Notes under the pieces: model-generated
What the model saw: the letters and a program-made list of their open reading frames with translations, nothing else
Told to the model about the DNA's origin: nothing
Databases searched by the model: none
Program-made: the position numbers and the translations under genes
Shown: positions 1 through 12,347 of the stretch, piece after piece
Layout: the number at the start of each line of letters is the position of its first letter
How positions within the stretch are numbered: position 1 is the stretch's first letter
Source: Microplitis mediator
Lineage: Eukaryota > Arthropoda > Insecta > Hymenoptera > Braconidae
Length of the DNA stretch: 64,000 nucleotides
Assembly (NCBI RefSeq): GCF_029852145.1
Contig: NC_079976.1
Location: forward strand, 21,934,117 to 21,998,116
Direction of reading: 5' to 3'

Positions 1-112
1 CGTTGACTCACTGGTTTCGCTCGAATCCCCTCAAAAAAACAAAAACACATTTTTTTTTTAGCGTAAAATAATTTTTATATTATATGAAATAATTCAAAAT
101 TATAAATTAATC

Positions 113-1610
113 TATTGCACGCCTCGGACGTGATAGCGCGCTCTATAATCGACTCGTCGTGAAATCTGGATTTTCCTACCTTTAATCATTTCTACTGATT
201 TTATAAATCACCTCTATGAAAAAAAAGTACACCAATGTCTAGAGAAAATTCTAAAGAATAATTTGGATTCAATTAAAAATTTTATTTAGCTACACTATAA
301 TACGAAAAAAATTATTTAAAATGAGACTAGTTGGACGTGAATTGGGATGTTCGTGTGTAAGTAAGATATCTCTCGAAAAACTCAATTAATCAGTCCAATT
401 TTTTTTTCAATAGCTTCAGATTTTAGTAGAATAGAAGCCTTTTGAATACCACTACTGTAGTCCTCCTTCATTTATTATCAATTAAAAACTGAAAACTGAT
501 TATGTTTACTAGTGCTTAATCCGCCATTTTTTCCCCCATAAATATAAGTAGGCATAAAGATTTATTACTAAAATATCATTATGAGATATGATTATCATCA
601 AACTTTGCTGATATTATAAGGCTCCACTTTACCATCAGATAATTTTTTGCACGACTCGTGCTTTACGATCAAAAAATTTTTTTCGCCTCACTTCGGCGAC
701 TATTTCAGTTATTATACCCTTGTTAGTTCACGGAATTAAGGTATTTTGCATACTCCTTTAAAGATAATTTAATGGAGATTAGTTCCATACTTTTCAAAAA
801 TTTATTTAGTTCAATAAAAACGAAAAAAAACATCAAAATAGTTTCAAAAAATTTCCTGTCCGTCAAGTACGGATCCCGTATACATGATAACTTGCGAAAA
901 AATCCAGTAATTGAATCAAATTTTTTTTTTTTAATTCTTTTAACGATTTGTAGGTCCCCTATTGCGAATGACTAGTTAACTCAGTGTCGTTTAATTACAA
1001 TTAATAAAAGAACAAAAAAGGCTGTATAACTATATCTATGTAAAATTAACATGGAACGTGATATATCTCTACATTATACGTACATTTATTCCACCAGGGG
1101 CGCTTGCGCATTACCGTCCTAAAACAGCTGTTTTTTTTGCTAATTGGTAGGCCTGAATTTTTTCAATTCAATTTTTTTTTATTTTTATTTTTATTTACAT
1201 ATATTTTTTTTTTTGTTATTAATCGAGATATTTTGAATAAGTTCTTTTATAATTATAAAAAAATACTAATACAATGAAAAAAAAAAAAAAAACATAACAA
1301 GTTTTAATGAAAGAGAATTGTATATATTTTAAATTTATTTGCACTTCCCGCCATTTTTTATTGTTATTTATTATTTTATAATAAATGAGCATTACGAGTC
1401 ATGCACTTTTGGATTTGCCAATTTTTTTTTTTTTTTTTTTTATTAAATCACGACAAATCGACTTGCCAACTGTCATCCAACTATCCAAATTTAAAAAAAA
1501 AAAAAGAAAACAACGAATGTCTACATGTTTATTAGAAAATTTTGTAATTAAAAAAAAAAATTAATAATTTATTTTATTGTAATATGAGCATTCGAGGCGT
1601 AAACTTTTAG
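113..1610. repeat. Nested AT-rich repeats with GCACGCCTCG-type ends
   Basis: An outer pair of inverted ends (GCACGCCTCGG near 117 and CATTCGAGGCG near 1589) encloses a second, diverged pair (GCACGACTCGTGC near 648 and CATTACGAGTCATGC near 1390). The inner side of both right ends reads like CACTTTTGGATTT. Similar termini recur near 31773, 58325, 59229 and 59815, so this is a dispersed family. The interior is poly-T/poly-A rich and has no coding potential I can support; the short ORF near 772-975 looks random. Bases 1600-2805 show no recognisable gene. Confidence 0.4.
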
Positions 1611-3230
1611 ATTTTCTAAATTTGTTCTTATTATGTAAGTGATATTTAAAAATAAATATCGTCATTTTTATTATAATCAATTTTTATCTAATTGTAATAA
1701 TACTCGCATTTTCAATATCAAGTAGATATAAATAATCGTTTCATAAGTACTGACATGAAGTCGTCGTTATGGCTGTTTATGAGTATTATTTAGGGTAAGG
1801 ATTTGCGGTTAACCATAGCGGATGTTACCTCGACCAATATCTGGTTTTGGAGTAGAAGCGTAACGTTTGTGCTTCAGGAGTTGAGCTAGTGGCCATTGAT
1901 CAGTACCGTCTGGTTTTATTTATTAAACAGTCATTCTTATTTATTTATAACGTTAATGTCAGCTGTTTTAGTTATTAAATTTATGTTATTACTTAAATTT
2001 GCATATGAGGTAAGCAGATTATTGTTATAATTTCCATAAAAATAGTCGTTATGATAAATTAATAGTAAATATATTAAATCAATATTCTTAAAAAAAAAAA
2101 ATCGTTACATTGGAAGTGAAATATTAGATCCTCAGATCGTTTTTTGACAGACAGTTAAAATTTTGACTCGATAAAAAGGGCAACCTTGAATTTATTGAGT
2201 AATTAATTTGTAGAGGGGTAACCTAACCTTAAGGGAAACGCCACCGGACCTCTTTCTCACACTCAGAAAAATAAACAGGACTATCTTTGTTGCACTCGTA
2301 GAGTAAATGAAAGTTTTAAAACAACTTCTCTTGGAGACGAGTTAGCATTTTCGAAAATACGAAGTTTTTAGCCCTTTGTTAAGGTTTAAAAAAATACTAC
2401 AGACTCTATTTTATGTTTCTAGTATTTATCTATTATGAATTAAATTGAATTGGAAATCGTTTGACGTTACCCCTTAAATAAGTTAGTTAATTAATTTTTT
2501 AATTTGAGCATTGAGAACAAATCAAACCAAGATGATAATCAAGAAAGTTGTCTATTTTTGCGCTCATTTCTCATAACAAGGATTACATTCCAAATATCGA
2601 ATCTCTGATGTTACTTTTTATAATATTTAAATATCAGCTCGAGGGATTATAAAATAAATAATTTTTTATTTGAAATTCAAAAAAATTTAAACACGGCAGT
2701 TAATTTATTTATACATAAAATACAATGATAATAATAATATTTTATTTGCTTAGCAACAGCTATTTTACATTTCTACATCCAATTTCACAGTATAAAATTT
2801 TTCACATCAATACTCATTCTCGATAAAATTTTTTAACAATCTTTTGAAATGTGACGTTCTGTTCTCCAATTTCAGACAATTTCGGAGTTTATTACATTAA
2901 TTAAAGCCTTTGTAGGCTAAACTTTTTTCAGCAGAATGTGTTCTTGTCGATGTAATATCAATTGAAAATGTGGTATTATAACAATGCTTGTCATTTAGTG
3001 TTACAATATTCTTAAAAAGATACTTTGGTGTCTGATTTACTATTAATTTATATATCAAAATGCAGCAGTTATATATCATTATTTGTCGTGTATCCATCCT
3101 ACCAAGTGCTTCTAACATACTCTTAATGCTTGTGTATCTATTTGCCCCTAATACGAACCGCATGTATCTGTTATGGACTTTCCGAATTTTGTCTTATAGC
3201 TCTTTTGTATAGATTAACATGATACTGCTA

Positions 3231-4505
3231 CACGGAGAAAAATTCCGCTCAAAATTAAATAGTAATTACAACGATAACCAACCATTTGTTATCTCAAATA
3301 AAAAATTACAATCCATAAAAAAAATTAGGATGACTAGTAGGAAATTAATTTTTTATTTCAATTACTATCTAAATTCTAATAAGAGATAATTACTTAAAAA
3401 ATTCAAAAATCGCTCACAACTTTAATAAATTTTATTTTAAAATTGTAATTTTTATTTTATTTGAAACTAAAACGGTATTATCACACTTAATAAAAAGTAC
3501 AATTGTATCAACTAAAATTTCATTTTAAATTTTATAATAATTATCATTAGATATTAAAAAATGTTATCTAAAATTAAAAATTACAATATACATTCAAAAT
3601 TACTATCAGCTGTAAAAAATTCAAGTTAACTGTAAAAATTACATTGAAGCTTCGTTAAATTTTTGCTTGGAAAAAATCATTATTTACTCATTCATATAAA
3701 AATAGTTCAATCATACAAAAAGTAGAAATCGTTATTAGAATTATTAAAAGTTAGTACATAAGTCACAACTTTTGTTTCGTAGTTGATAAATATTACATCT
3801 CTAATGTAATTCTACCTAGGTAGTGTACATTTTAGAATGTCGGTAAGACAAATTGCTACTCCGGGAGATAAAATTACTATTTGAGATTGTAATTTTTAGT
3901 TTAGGGTATATGATGCCATTAATGTTGTATCCTACCCATATACTTGCTATAAATTAAGAATTTCTAATCGTCATTGTGGCTGAGCTGTCAACGTACTTGG
4001 TCAGGGTGTGAAGAAACAGTGAGGACCGGGTTCGATCCCAACGTCGGGCAAATTATTTTATTTTCAAGCTTTGATTATAAATTATTCCACGTTTGTATAC
4101 GTATGTGTGTGTGTGTGTGTGTCCTGTTCGTCAGTAGGTAGTAGTACCTGAATACGCGTCTCCCGACGCGCGTGATTATTATTTAAGGAGTGGGAACGAA
4201 ATTACTATCTGGATTGTAAAAATTACTCGTCAGAACACATCTTTCACAAAGCGCGTTAAATAATATTTACTAAGTACAATAGTAAAAATGATTGGTACAT
4301 TATAGTTTTCATTTCGTCGTTAGTGAATTTTATTTTGAATGCAGTAATTTTTATAATCAACAGATATTATTATTCTAAATAAAATGTTGTAATTTTTACT
4401 TTGAGTTATGTAAAAGTTTTGATTTTTTTTAACATTTTGAGATTACTTTCTCGGATTGTAATTTTTTTTCAAATTTAGTAAAAATTCTTCAATTTTTTCT
4501 CCGTG
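3231..4505. mobile_element. TIR element (CACGGAGAAAAATT ends) inserted in LINE, TA target
   Basis: The element runs from CACGGAGAAAAATT to AATTTTTTCTCCGTG, flanked on both sides by TA, and splits the LINE remnant. The interior is a long series of short motifs such as TAATTACAATC/AATTTTTA and contains a tRNA-like segment and a (TG)n run near 4104-4122. There is no transposase, so it is non-autonomous. The TA duplication suggests Tc1/mariner-type mobilisation (inference). Confidence 0.7.
3974..4050 (+). other. tRNA-derived sequence inside the TIR element
   Basis: An A-box-like GTGGCTGAGCTG is followed about 50 bases later by a B-box-like GGGTTCGATCCC. The segment has the length of a tRNA but I could not fold a good acceptor stem, so it is tRNA-like and not an intact tRNA gene. 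The same arrangement occurs in another TIR element near 45721. Confidence 0.5.
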
Positions 4506-4512
4506 TACATTA

Positions 4513-5333
4513 GGGTGAGCCAAAAAATCCAACCTATCGACTTTACGTCTTGAAAAGGACCTATATATCGAAAAAAAATATTCTCCCATTGGGCAAAATT
4601 TTTAGCTCAATTTTAAAAGGTATCGGTAGCCATTTGAAATTTCCCATTTAAATAACAGGCAAAAAAATTTTTTTTGATTTAAAATATTATTATTTTTGAA
4701 CCGTGTGAGATAAAAATTCGGCTCTAGAATATTCTTGTAGGGCATTAAATTTCGTAAAAGAAAGTCCTGGGAGTCGAATTTATAAACTTGATATTTCGTA
4801 CACTCACAGGCTATCAAAGTCTAGAGTAAATAGAATCATACAAATTTAAGGCTTTATTAGGATTTTCCAAATACTTTTCTTTTATTGTGATCGATAACAA
4901 AATATTATTTGTAACAACGTGGATATTGTTGGTGATTTCATTGCACCACATGTAGAACAAATTTTCTCGTAGTATTGACATTTTTAATAACAAAGCCTCA
5001 AATTTGTATGATTCTGTTTACTCTAGACTTTGATAGCCTGTGAGTATACGAAATATCAAGTTTATAAATTTGACTCCCAGGACTTTCTTTTAAGAAATTT
5101 AATGCCCTACAAGAATATTCTAGAGCCGAATTTTTATCTCACACGGTTGAAAAGTTATAATATTTTTAATCAAAAAAAATTTTTTTGCATGTTATTTAAA
5201 TGGAAAATTTCAAATGGCTACCGACACCTTTTAAAATTGAGCTAAAAATTTTGCCCAATGGGAGAATTTTTTTCTCGATATATACGTCCGTTTTAAGACA
5301 TAAATTCGATAGGTTGGTTTTTTTGGCTCACCC
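4513..5333. mobile_element. Foldback element, ~345-bp arms (GGGTGAGCC ends)
   Basis: The left arm begins TA-GGGTGAGCCAAAAAA and the right arm ends GGCTCACCC-TA. The two arms are nearly complementary for about 345 bases around a spacer of roughly 130 bases. The mirrored ORFs at 4602-4817 (minus) and 5030-5245 (plus) are the same sequence read from each arm, which shows they are not genes. It sits only a few bases from the preceding TIR element, inside the same LINE remnant. Confidence 0.8.
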
Positions 5334-5560
5334 TAGTGTACATTATTCAAAGTGTGGAGCAATCACAGCTTTATAAACAATATTTTTCACATAACAACTA
5401 ATCGAGTTATCTAAACAATGAATGATATTTAATTTCCTAGCTACTTTGTTAAGCGATTCTATAGCATTATCTTGAAAAGTTTAACTATCGTCTATAATTA
5501 CCCCTCAATACTTTGTTTTACGCACTTCTTCTATTTTAGTATAATTTAATCTAATTGTAC

Positions 5561-7476
5561 ATTATGATATCAAGTTTTATGTTTTCAATAATTAGTAATA
5601 TATGACAAAAAAATTGTCCAGTCGAATTGTCAGACAATTGACGTTAATTGACCAACGAAAAATTAACCAACTCTTATTTTTAAATTTGATGGAAATTCTC
5701 GCGTCAGTTTGTTGATTCTGCCCACAAAACTATTTTATAATAAATTGACCGAAAAAACTTTTCCGTCGTTTCGTATCTAAATAGAAGTAAAGAGAAATTA
5801 TTTATGAATTTTCTTAAGTAAGCAAATCGGTCGTCGTTGAGTGATATAACGAAGATTACTTACAACTACAAGTTCTTGTCTAATCAAGGATCGGCAGTAA
5901 TAATCGCATTTCCAGATCTTAGATTTCTAGTTACTTTTTAAACATTTATTGGACTCGGATGATAAAAATCTTCCGAGAAAGTTTATCTTAGGCCCAGCCT
6001 TAATATTGCCCAGAAAATTATTTTATAAAAAATTGACTGAACAGTTGACCAAATCATTTTTGACGTCAATTGGAACGCAATTGTCAGTAAATTTCTCGTG
6101 ATCTTACTGAACAAAAATGACGGTCATTTCACATCACTAGTAATAATTAAACATGTAACAAGTTATCTGACGGTAATCTCGTAACGACGAACACAGATAA
6201 TTTTTATTGTTAAATTATTAAAAATCATTTTTAAGTAGCTTATGATCATAAGAAAACGGACCAATAGCAATATTATAAAAAAAAAATATTTTTTTCAACG
6301 TTTAATCGAGGTTGATAATTTTTGACTTGATTAAATTGTTAATAACAAAGTGAAAATTAACGATTTTTTAATTTTTCCAACGGGAATCTATTCTATAGCG
6401 TTTGTAAAATAGCTCCATGAAAAGAAAAAAATCCCAGATTAATAGTTTAACAATTATCGCACTTTCAATGTTGATGTTCGTGTCACAAAAAATTGTTAAT
6501 TAATTAATGAATAACTAATTGAAAAATTGCGATAAAAATTTTGGATCGCCGGATTATTGTTCATTGATCTATCCTGTAGGTGTCTGAATTTTTTCATTTC
6601 TTAATTTTTATATTTAATAAGTTTAAATAATACTTTTTTATTAAAGATCCGAAGTGGGCGGAGCTTACGCAAGCGAGAGTTTTCGTTTTCGGCCGTATTT
6701 TTAACCCTCTAGAAAAATTATAAATATTGGTCCTAGAGTTCGGGGAAGTGCGACTTTTTTTTAGGAAATTTCCTCTTTTTGGATCTTTTTTCAAATTTCA
6801 AAAATTTTGAATACTTTTTGAGATATTCGCAAAAAACAAAAGCCCCTTTTTTATTTTTTACTAAATTGTTTACAACTTTTGTAATTTTTGCAAGCGCCAC
6901 TCCAAATTTTTCAAAAAGTTTCTAGATGGGATGACGAATTGATTGACACCTCCATCATAATTTTCAGAGGCGAATAAAAAATTTTGACCTAACAGGCACA
7001 TGTTGACTAGACTAAAAATGAGAAAGGTATAGTGTTATAAATCTTATAAATTAGTAGTTAACTTGATTACGAAAATAGTGATTTAATCATGATCTAATTT
7101 AATGAAATTAGTTAAGTTTACTTTATGCACATATATCTCACAGTCGACAGTAATTAATTATTTTTGATAGTAAATCATCATTACATTATGATAGTATTGT
7201 TGTGATTCATTATATTAATAATACTATCCATTATCAGTGATAATTTATCACCAATTACCATTATTACTTGACGAATAATTAACTATTGAGTAATAATTGC
7301 ATCTTTTTTTAATTATCAATTATCTTAATTATTTACTAGAGATGTGCAATAGTTCGAACTTACGAATTATTCGTATCGAATCGAATCGAACTATTACTAT
7401 TCAATCAACCTAAAATTCATTATTTTTCCATGACTCCTCGAAATGTACCGACTTATATTTGCTAATAATATATGTA
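5561..7476. other. AT-rich sequence, no gene recognised
   Basis: The stretch is AT-rich with scattered short direct repeats (for example AATTGACCGAAAAA-type motifs around 5640-6110). Near 7338-7400 there is a run of TTCGAA/ATTCG motifs that also occurs around 22430-22500 and 23460-23530. I see no coding region. Confidence 0.4.
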
Positions 7477-8491
7477 TTAGACTAATTAAAAAAAAATCGA
7501 CTATTTTTTTTTCTCTCGAAACCCCCTATTAAATAATTGCAGGGATGTGGAATTAAGCTCCAGTCAAAAGATGAGCTCTTAATATTAATATTCAGAGGTC
7601 GATCATCGCAATTTTCTATTTCCCATTTAAATAACATGAGAAAAAAACATTTTAAGTTTAGAATTTTGTACCTCGGCAATGGCTCATTATACAGATAAGC
7701 TTGAGATATAATTTTGTAGGGAATTGAACGCTCTGCAGTAAAAGTCTCTTAATATTTTTTGATAAATTCATCTGTCCAAAAGTTATTGGAGCTTGAAGTC
7801 AGATTAATAGTAAATTTCGAGATCTTTTTACTTTTCCGGCGAAACTATTAGACTTATCACAAAATGTCATAGGATGCTTTTTGTAGACAATTTTATTCCT
7901 TACAAATTATCTATGATAAACTTTTTTGAAATTCCGCATTGTTTTTTAGTTATTTTCAATTTAATGTCGAGTACTTGAAATCGATCAAAACACTATTTTC
8001 TTAAGAGCTTGACATTAAAATGGAAATAACTAGAAAATAATGAGGAATTTCAAAAAAGTTTATCATAGATGATTTGTAAGGAATAAAATTGTCTACAAAA
8101 AAGATCCTACGGCATTTTGTGATAAGTCTGATAGTTTCGCCGGAAAAGTAAAAAGATCTAGAAATTTACTATAAATTTGACTTCAAGCCCCAATAACTTT
8201 TGAACAGGTGAACTTATCAAAAAATGGTAAGACTTTTTTGTAGAGCGTTCAATTCCCTACTAAATTATATTCTGAGCTTATCATTGCAATGAACTATTGC
8301 CGAGGTACAAATTCTGAACAAAATTGTTTTTCCCACGTTATTTAAATAGGAAATAAAAATTGCGATCGGCAACCTCTAAATATTAACATTAAGAGCTCAT
8401 CTTTTAACAGGTACCTGATTTCAACTCTCTGCAACTATTTAAGAGGGGGTTTCGAGAAAAAAGAAATAGTCGATTTTTTGAATCAGACTAA
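7477..8491. mobile_element. Foldback element, ~500-bp arms (TTAGACTAATT ends)
   Basis: The ends read TTAGACTAATT on the left and the complement AATCAGACTAA on the right, bounded by TA. The arms meet at about 7990. The arms contain the core TTTTTACTTTTCCGGCGAAA also present in the foldbacks at 11.3, 56.1 and 62.7 kb, although the outermost bases differ. No protein is encoded. Confidence 0.75.
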
Positions 8492-8530
8492 TATGCATAT
8501 AATAAATAACACATTATGTTCAAATTCATT

Positions 8531-9260
8531 CTCTAAAACTAAATTAGTGAAAAACCACTAATTACTTGTGAATATTCACTAATCTAAATTGTCCAAAGTA
8601 TACGACTATGAATTAGTGACTATTCACTTTTTGAATTAGTAAAAAAAACAACATATAGAATTAGTGAAAATTTCACTGATTGAATTAGTCAAAAATGTAC
8701 TAATTCACTTGTTGACGAGGATTTATTTGGAAAAATATTGTATCGTTGCTAATAATATTGTATCAAAATATTATTATTATTATTATGATTATTATTTGTA
8801 ATTGATTATAAAATTTTTTTAGCAACTTGATCGACTAAATTAACAATTAAAATTACTTTCATACGGTAAATATTTATATCATAATTATAACTCATAACCT
8901 GAATCTATTGTCAATGATGGTTTTGATTCAGGTTCGGTAAAAAAAGTTGGAGTAAAAATATAAAGCTATTAAAAAATAACAAGATGTATTATTTAGCAAC
9001 TAAATTAGGTTTTATTTAATTAACTTACTTGAATTAATACTGTTCAGTTGTATTTAAAAATTATCGTAATTAATTTTGCCCTGAATTTGATAATTCAACG
9101 ATAGAATAAAAAGTCCTTAGGCGAGGCGCCACTAGTAATCATTGTAGAATCCGGGGAATCACTAATGAATTAGTGAATCTAATTCAAAATCACTAATTTT
9201 GTAGTGAATTTTAAGATCACTATTTCAATTAGTGAAATTTTCACTTATTTAGTTTTAGAG
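8531..9260. mobile_element. TIR element rich in AATTAGTGA motifs
   Basis: Inverted ends CTCTAAAACTAAATTAGTG and the complement CACTTATTTAGTTTTAGAG bound an interior full of AATTAGTGA/TCACTAATT words at both ends. Related ends occur at 25334, 26995, 30989 and 32380. It is non-coding. Around 9429-9562 just beyond lies a small imperfect palindrome (GGACCCGG ... CCGGGTCC) of unknown nature. Confidence 0.6.
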
Positions 9261-9997
9261 AGCATAGATTTATTCAGTCTATAGCTTTGAGATCAGATAG
9301 AGATTTGTAGATTCTAGTTTACCATTATCAGGTTTCTTAGTGACGAAATTCAATTTCTTATATTGTCTTGAATAATTTTTTCACTAATATTGAAGTTCTC
9401 AGATATATAATACACCATAAAAATTTTTTTGGACCCGGTGTATTGTAAATGTTTCGGTGTAAAAGTTTTGGTGTGAAAATTACACGGATAGAAAATTTAC
9501 ACCGAGAGAATTTTACACCGTTGTTTCACACTACACGGCCGTGTAAAGTTTCCCGGGTCCATTTTTACACCGAAATTTTTTGCAGTGTAGTTCTCAGATA
9601 CATAATAGATACAAGTGCGTTTGAAGAATGCATTTCATCTCTCAATGCCAAATTTTATTATGCTTGAACTATTTTTAGTTATGATGACTTGTTATTTTCT
9701 ATCAAGTTATAATTATTATCAACATAATTAATTATCATCAAAACCAAGAAAAGAAACATTTATTCAAAAAACAATCAAAAGACATCTCTACATACCCGTT
9801 TCTACTTATGATGTTAAAACTTAACATATCATCTTCGGAGATAGAATGTTCAAGAACTTATTGTAGAGAGCAACATAATTTTTCTCGGTTGCACGTCGAT
9901 AGTAACTCGCAGGTCGATACGGGTCAGTCTACCTGGAGCAGGTATACTATTTTGCGTTCATACCATCTGTAGCTATCCCTGCACTTTCAAACCCATA

Positions 9998-10157
9998 TCA
10001 GTTCTGTCTATTTATAACTAAACAACGTTTTTATGTACCTTTTGTTCTCCCTCACTTTTCTCGTACATTAACATATACCAAAGGTAGCTACGCCTTGAGT
10101 CTTTGTTAAAGATCGGCGAGGGTTACACGGCTTCCCTGGTACGAACACCCTGTCCAG
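9998..10157 (+). other. Possible transcription start and 5' noncoding exon (weak)
   Basis: This is one of the few moderately GC-containing, apparently unique stretches upstream of the toutatis-like exons. It has an initiator-like ATCAGTTC near 9997 and a donor-like CCAG/GTGACG at 10157/10158, about 420 bases before the better-supported candidate exon at 10580. There is no other evidence, so this is a suggestion for transcript mapping only. Confidence 0.15.
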
Positions 10158-10579
10158 GTGACGGCTAAGAAAAAAAAATACTATTCGAGTGTAGTAACAC
10201 GCGATTTATGTTCCAAGGTAGTAGAGTTAGAAAATCATAGAAACTAAATTTATACTTTTTTTAAATTTCGTTCTAAGCTGAGCATTCAAACGTGTTCTTA
10301 TTGAAGTATTTAAACTTTTAAATACTACTCTAATTGGAAACTATTTATTTAACTACAGAACAACTATAGGTATAAATATACATAATGCTTCATATATTAT
10401 TATATGTAACTCATCCATCATATTGAAACTTGATAAATTTATTGACAGGATTCAGCTTTTGTTTCCATTGTAGTCATGTCAAATTTAAATAGCAATGACA
10501 CTAATAAATAAAATTGTTCTGTAATTTATTCACTACTAATTGATCAAATGAATTAAAAGTTATTTTTTTGTTATTACAG

Positions 10580-10637
10580 ATAAAATGAGTTTCTGTGGCG
10601 CCGGCATTTATTATGACTCAAGAACGCACAATTAACT
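10580..10637 (+). other. Candidate internal 5'UTR exon with a 16-codon upstream ORF
   Basis: A pyrimidine-rich tract ending TTATTACAG precedes 10580 and a consensus donor GTAAGT follows 10637. The 58-base interval is markedly more GC-rich than its surroundings. It holds ATG at 10585 and a stop at 10633-10635, encoding MSFCGAGIYYDSRTHN. If it is spliced to the acceptor at 28425 the main ATG at 28434 lies only a few bases downstream, so the short ORF would be an upstream ORF in the toutatis-like transcript. It could also belong to another gene or be a chance splice-site pair. Confidence 0.35.
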
Positions 10638-10912
10638 GTAAGTAATTTATGTAAAATGTATGTGTGTAATTATTTAAAAGTTATGTATAACATATCTGGT
10701 CATTTTTTCGATTTGTGTACAACTAAATAACGTTAAATTATTCCTTAAGTATCGATATCTCAGTAATATTTATCGTCAGTACACAGCAAAAAATAATGCG
10801 TTTAATTTCAATACAAAATTCAGGTAATACAAGAAGTAGATTCAACACTTTAAATGTCGGTAGCAACACGAAAAAATGTCAACTTTTTTATTTCATTTTT
10901 GCACTATGGGTA

Positions 10913-11154
10913 CACAGAAAAAAAAGGATTTCTTGACAAAAAATTTTAACGTGTCCCAAGAAAATTTTTTCCCAGCCCATGAAATTTTTTGCATTATGAA
11001 TTGAAAACAGAAATTTTCTTACGGCGAGAATGAATTTTCTCAGAGCAAGAAAAAACTTTTTGAGTCAATCAATTTTTTCTTGTCCCAAGAAAATTTTTGT
11101 GTTTAATTTATAATACAAAAAAAGTCTTGTGCCCAGAAATTATTTTTTTCTGTG
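10913..11154. mobile_element. Short TIR element (CACAGAAAAAAAAGG ends), TA target
   Basis: A 242-base unit bounded by TA-CACAGAAAAA and TTTTTTCTGTG-TA. The interior repeats TTTTCTTGGGACAAG-like words in both orientations. It is non-coding and belongs to the CACGG/CACAG-ended group seen across the window. Confidence 0.65.
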
Positions 11155-11315
11155 TACACTCAAAGAAAAATCCAGTTAATCTAACTATAAAATGACAGTT
11201 AAATAGCGCTTCAACTATTTTCTCGGAGTTATTCCAACAACAATATATAGTTATTATAAATATTTCAAAACAGTTATACTAAGTATTTTTTAGTTCAATT
11301 AACTATATATAAATA

Positions 11316-12333
11316 GGGTGATCCAAAGAATAACAAATATTTGTTTTTTTCTCGGAAACAGGTTCAAAAGTTTCATTTAGATAATGAAAGACGCCTGTGA
11401 AAATTAGAGCTCTTAATATTAACATTAAGAGGTTCCTCATCGCACTTTTCTATTTTCCATAAGAATAACATGGAAAATATTTTTTTACGTCTTCTGATTT
11501 TTATAAGTAGCTAACGATGTGTCATAGGAATAATTGGCAGTCATGTTTTTGTAGATAATTGAATGCTCTACAAAAAAAGTTTCTTATCATTTTTTGATAA
11601 ATCTATTTGTTCAAAAGTTATTTGAGGTTGAAGTCGAATTCACATTAAATTTTGAGATCTTTTTACTTTTCCGGCGAAACTATCAGACCTATTACAAAAT
11701 ATCATGAGACCTTTTTTGTAGACAATTTTATCCCCTAGAAGTTATTTCCAATAAAGTTTTTTCGAATTCCGCATTGTTTTCTAATTATTTTTATTTTAAT
11801 GTCAGGCTCTTAAAATCGATCAAATGACTATTTTTTTTATGAGCATGACATTGAAATGAAAATAACTAGAGAACAATGCGGAATTCGAAAAAACTTTATT
11901 GGAAATAACTTGTAGGGAATAAAATTGTCTACAAAAAAGGTCCCATGATATTTTGTAATAGGTCTGATAAATTCGCCGGAAAAGTAAAAAGATCTCAAAA
12001 TTTAATATGAATTCGACTTCAACCTTAAGTAACTTTTGAACAAATAGATTTATCAAAAAATGATAAGAAACTTTTTTTGTAGAGCATTCAATTTCCTACA
12101 AAAATATGCTTGCCAATTATTCCTATGACACATCGTTAGCTACTTATAAAAATCAGAAGACGTAAAAAAATATTTTCCATGTTATTCTTATGGAAAATAG
12201 AAAAGTGCGATGAGGAACCTCTTAATATTAATGTTAAGAGCTCTAATTTTCACAGGCGTCTTTTTTGATTTAAATGGAACTTTTGAACCTGTTTCCAAGA
12301 AAAAAAAAATTTTTTTTATTTTCTGGATCACCC
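11316..12333. mobile_element. Foldback element, ~500-bp arms (GGGTGATCC ends)
   Basis: The element runs from TA-GGGTGATCC to GGATCACCC-TA, with near-perfect complementary arms joined near 11825. It is a close relative of the element at 62652-63666 and shares its internal core with those at 7477 and 56124. The minus-strand ORF at 11820-12056 simply reads through one arm. Confidence 0.85.
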
Positions 12334-12347
12334 TAATAAATAGTTAA

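Larger units (their letters stand above)
2810..5560 (-). pseudogene. Decayed LINE reverse transcriptase C-terminal region (Jockey-like)
   Basis: Translated on the minus strand, 5340-5540 gives a broken stretch ending KNIVYKAVIAPHFE, which resembles the late reverse-transcriptase/thumb region of non-LTR retrotransposons. After two TIR insertions the homology resumes at 3230-2897 with MRFVLGANRYTSIKSMLEAL and then LIYKLIVNQTP, and a frameshifted tail reaching FKRLLKNFIENE ends at about 2813. Stops and frameshifts occur in several places (for example in the expected KYLGVIID motif, which reads KY-stop-GVIIDD). It would have been the ORF2 reverse transcriptase that copies the element RNA at the target site. 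The intervening 3231-5333 is not part of it. The LINE family name is from memory; the RT-like character is clear. Confidence 0.75.

Noticed and set aside
4602..5245. Two similar 71-codon ORFs on opposite strands
   Set aside because: They are the two arms of one foldback element, mirror images of each other, with no protein-family features.
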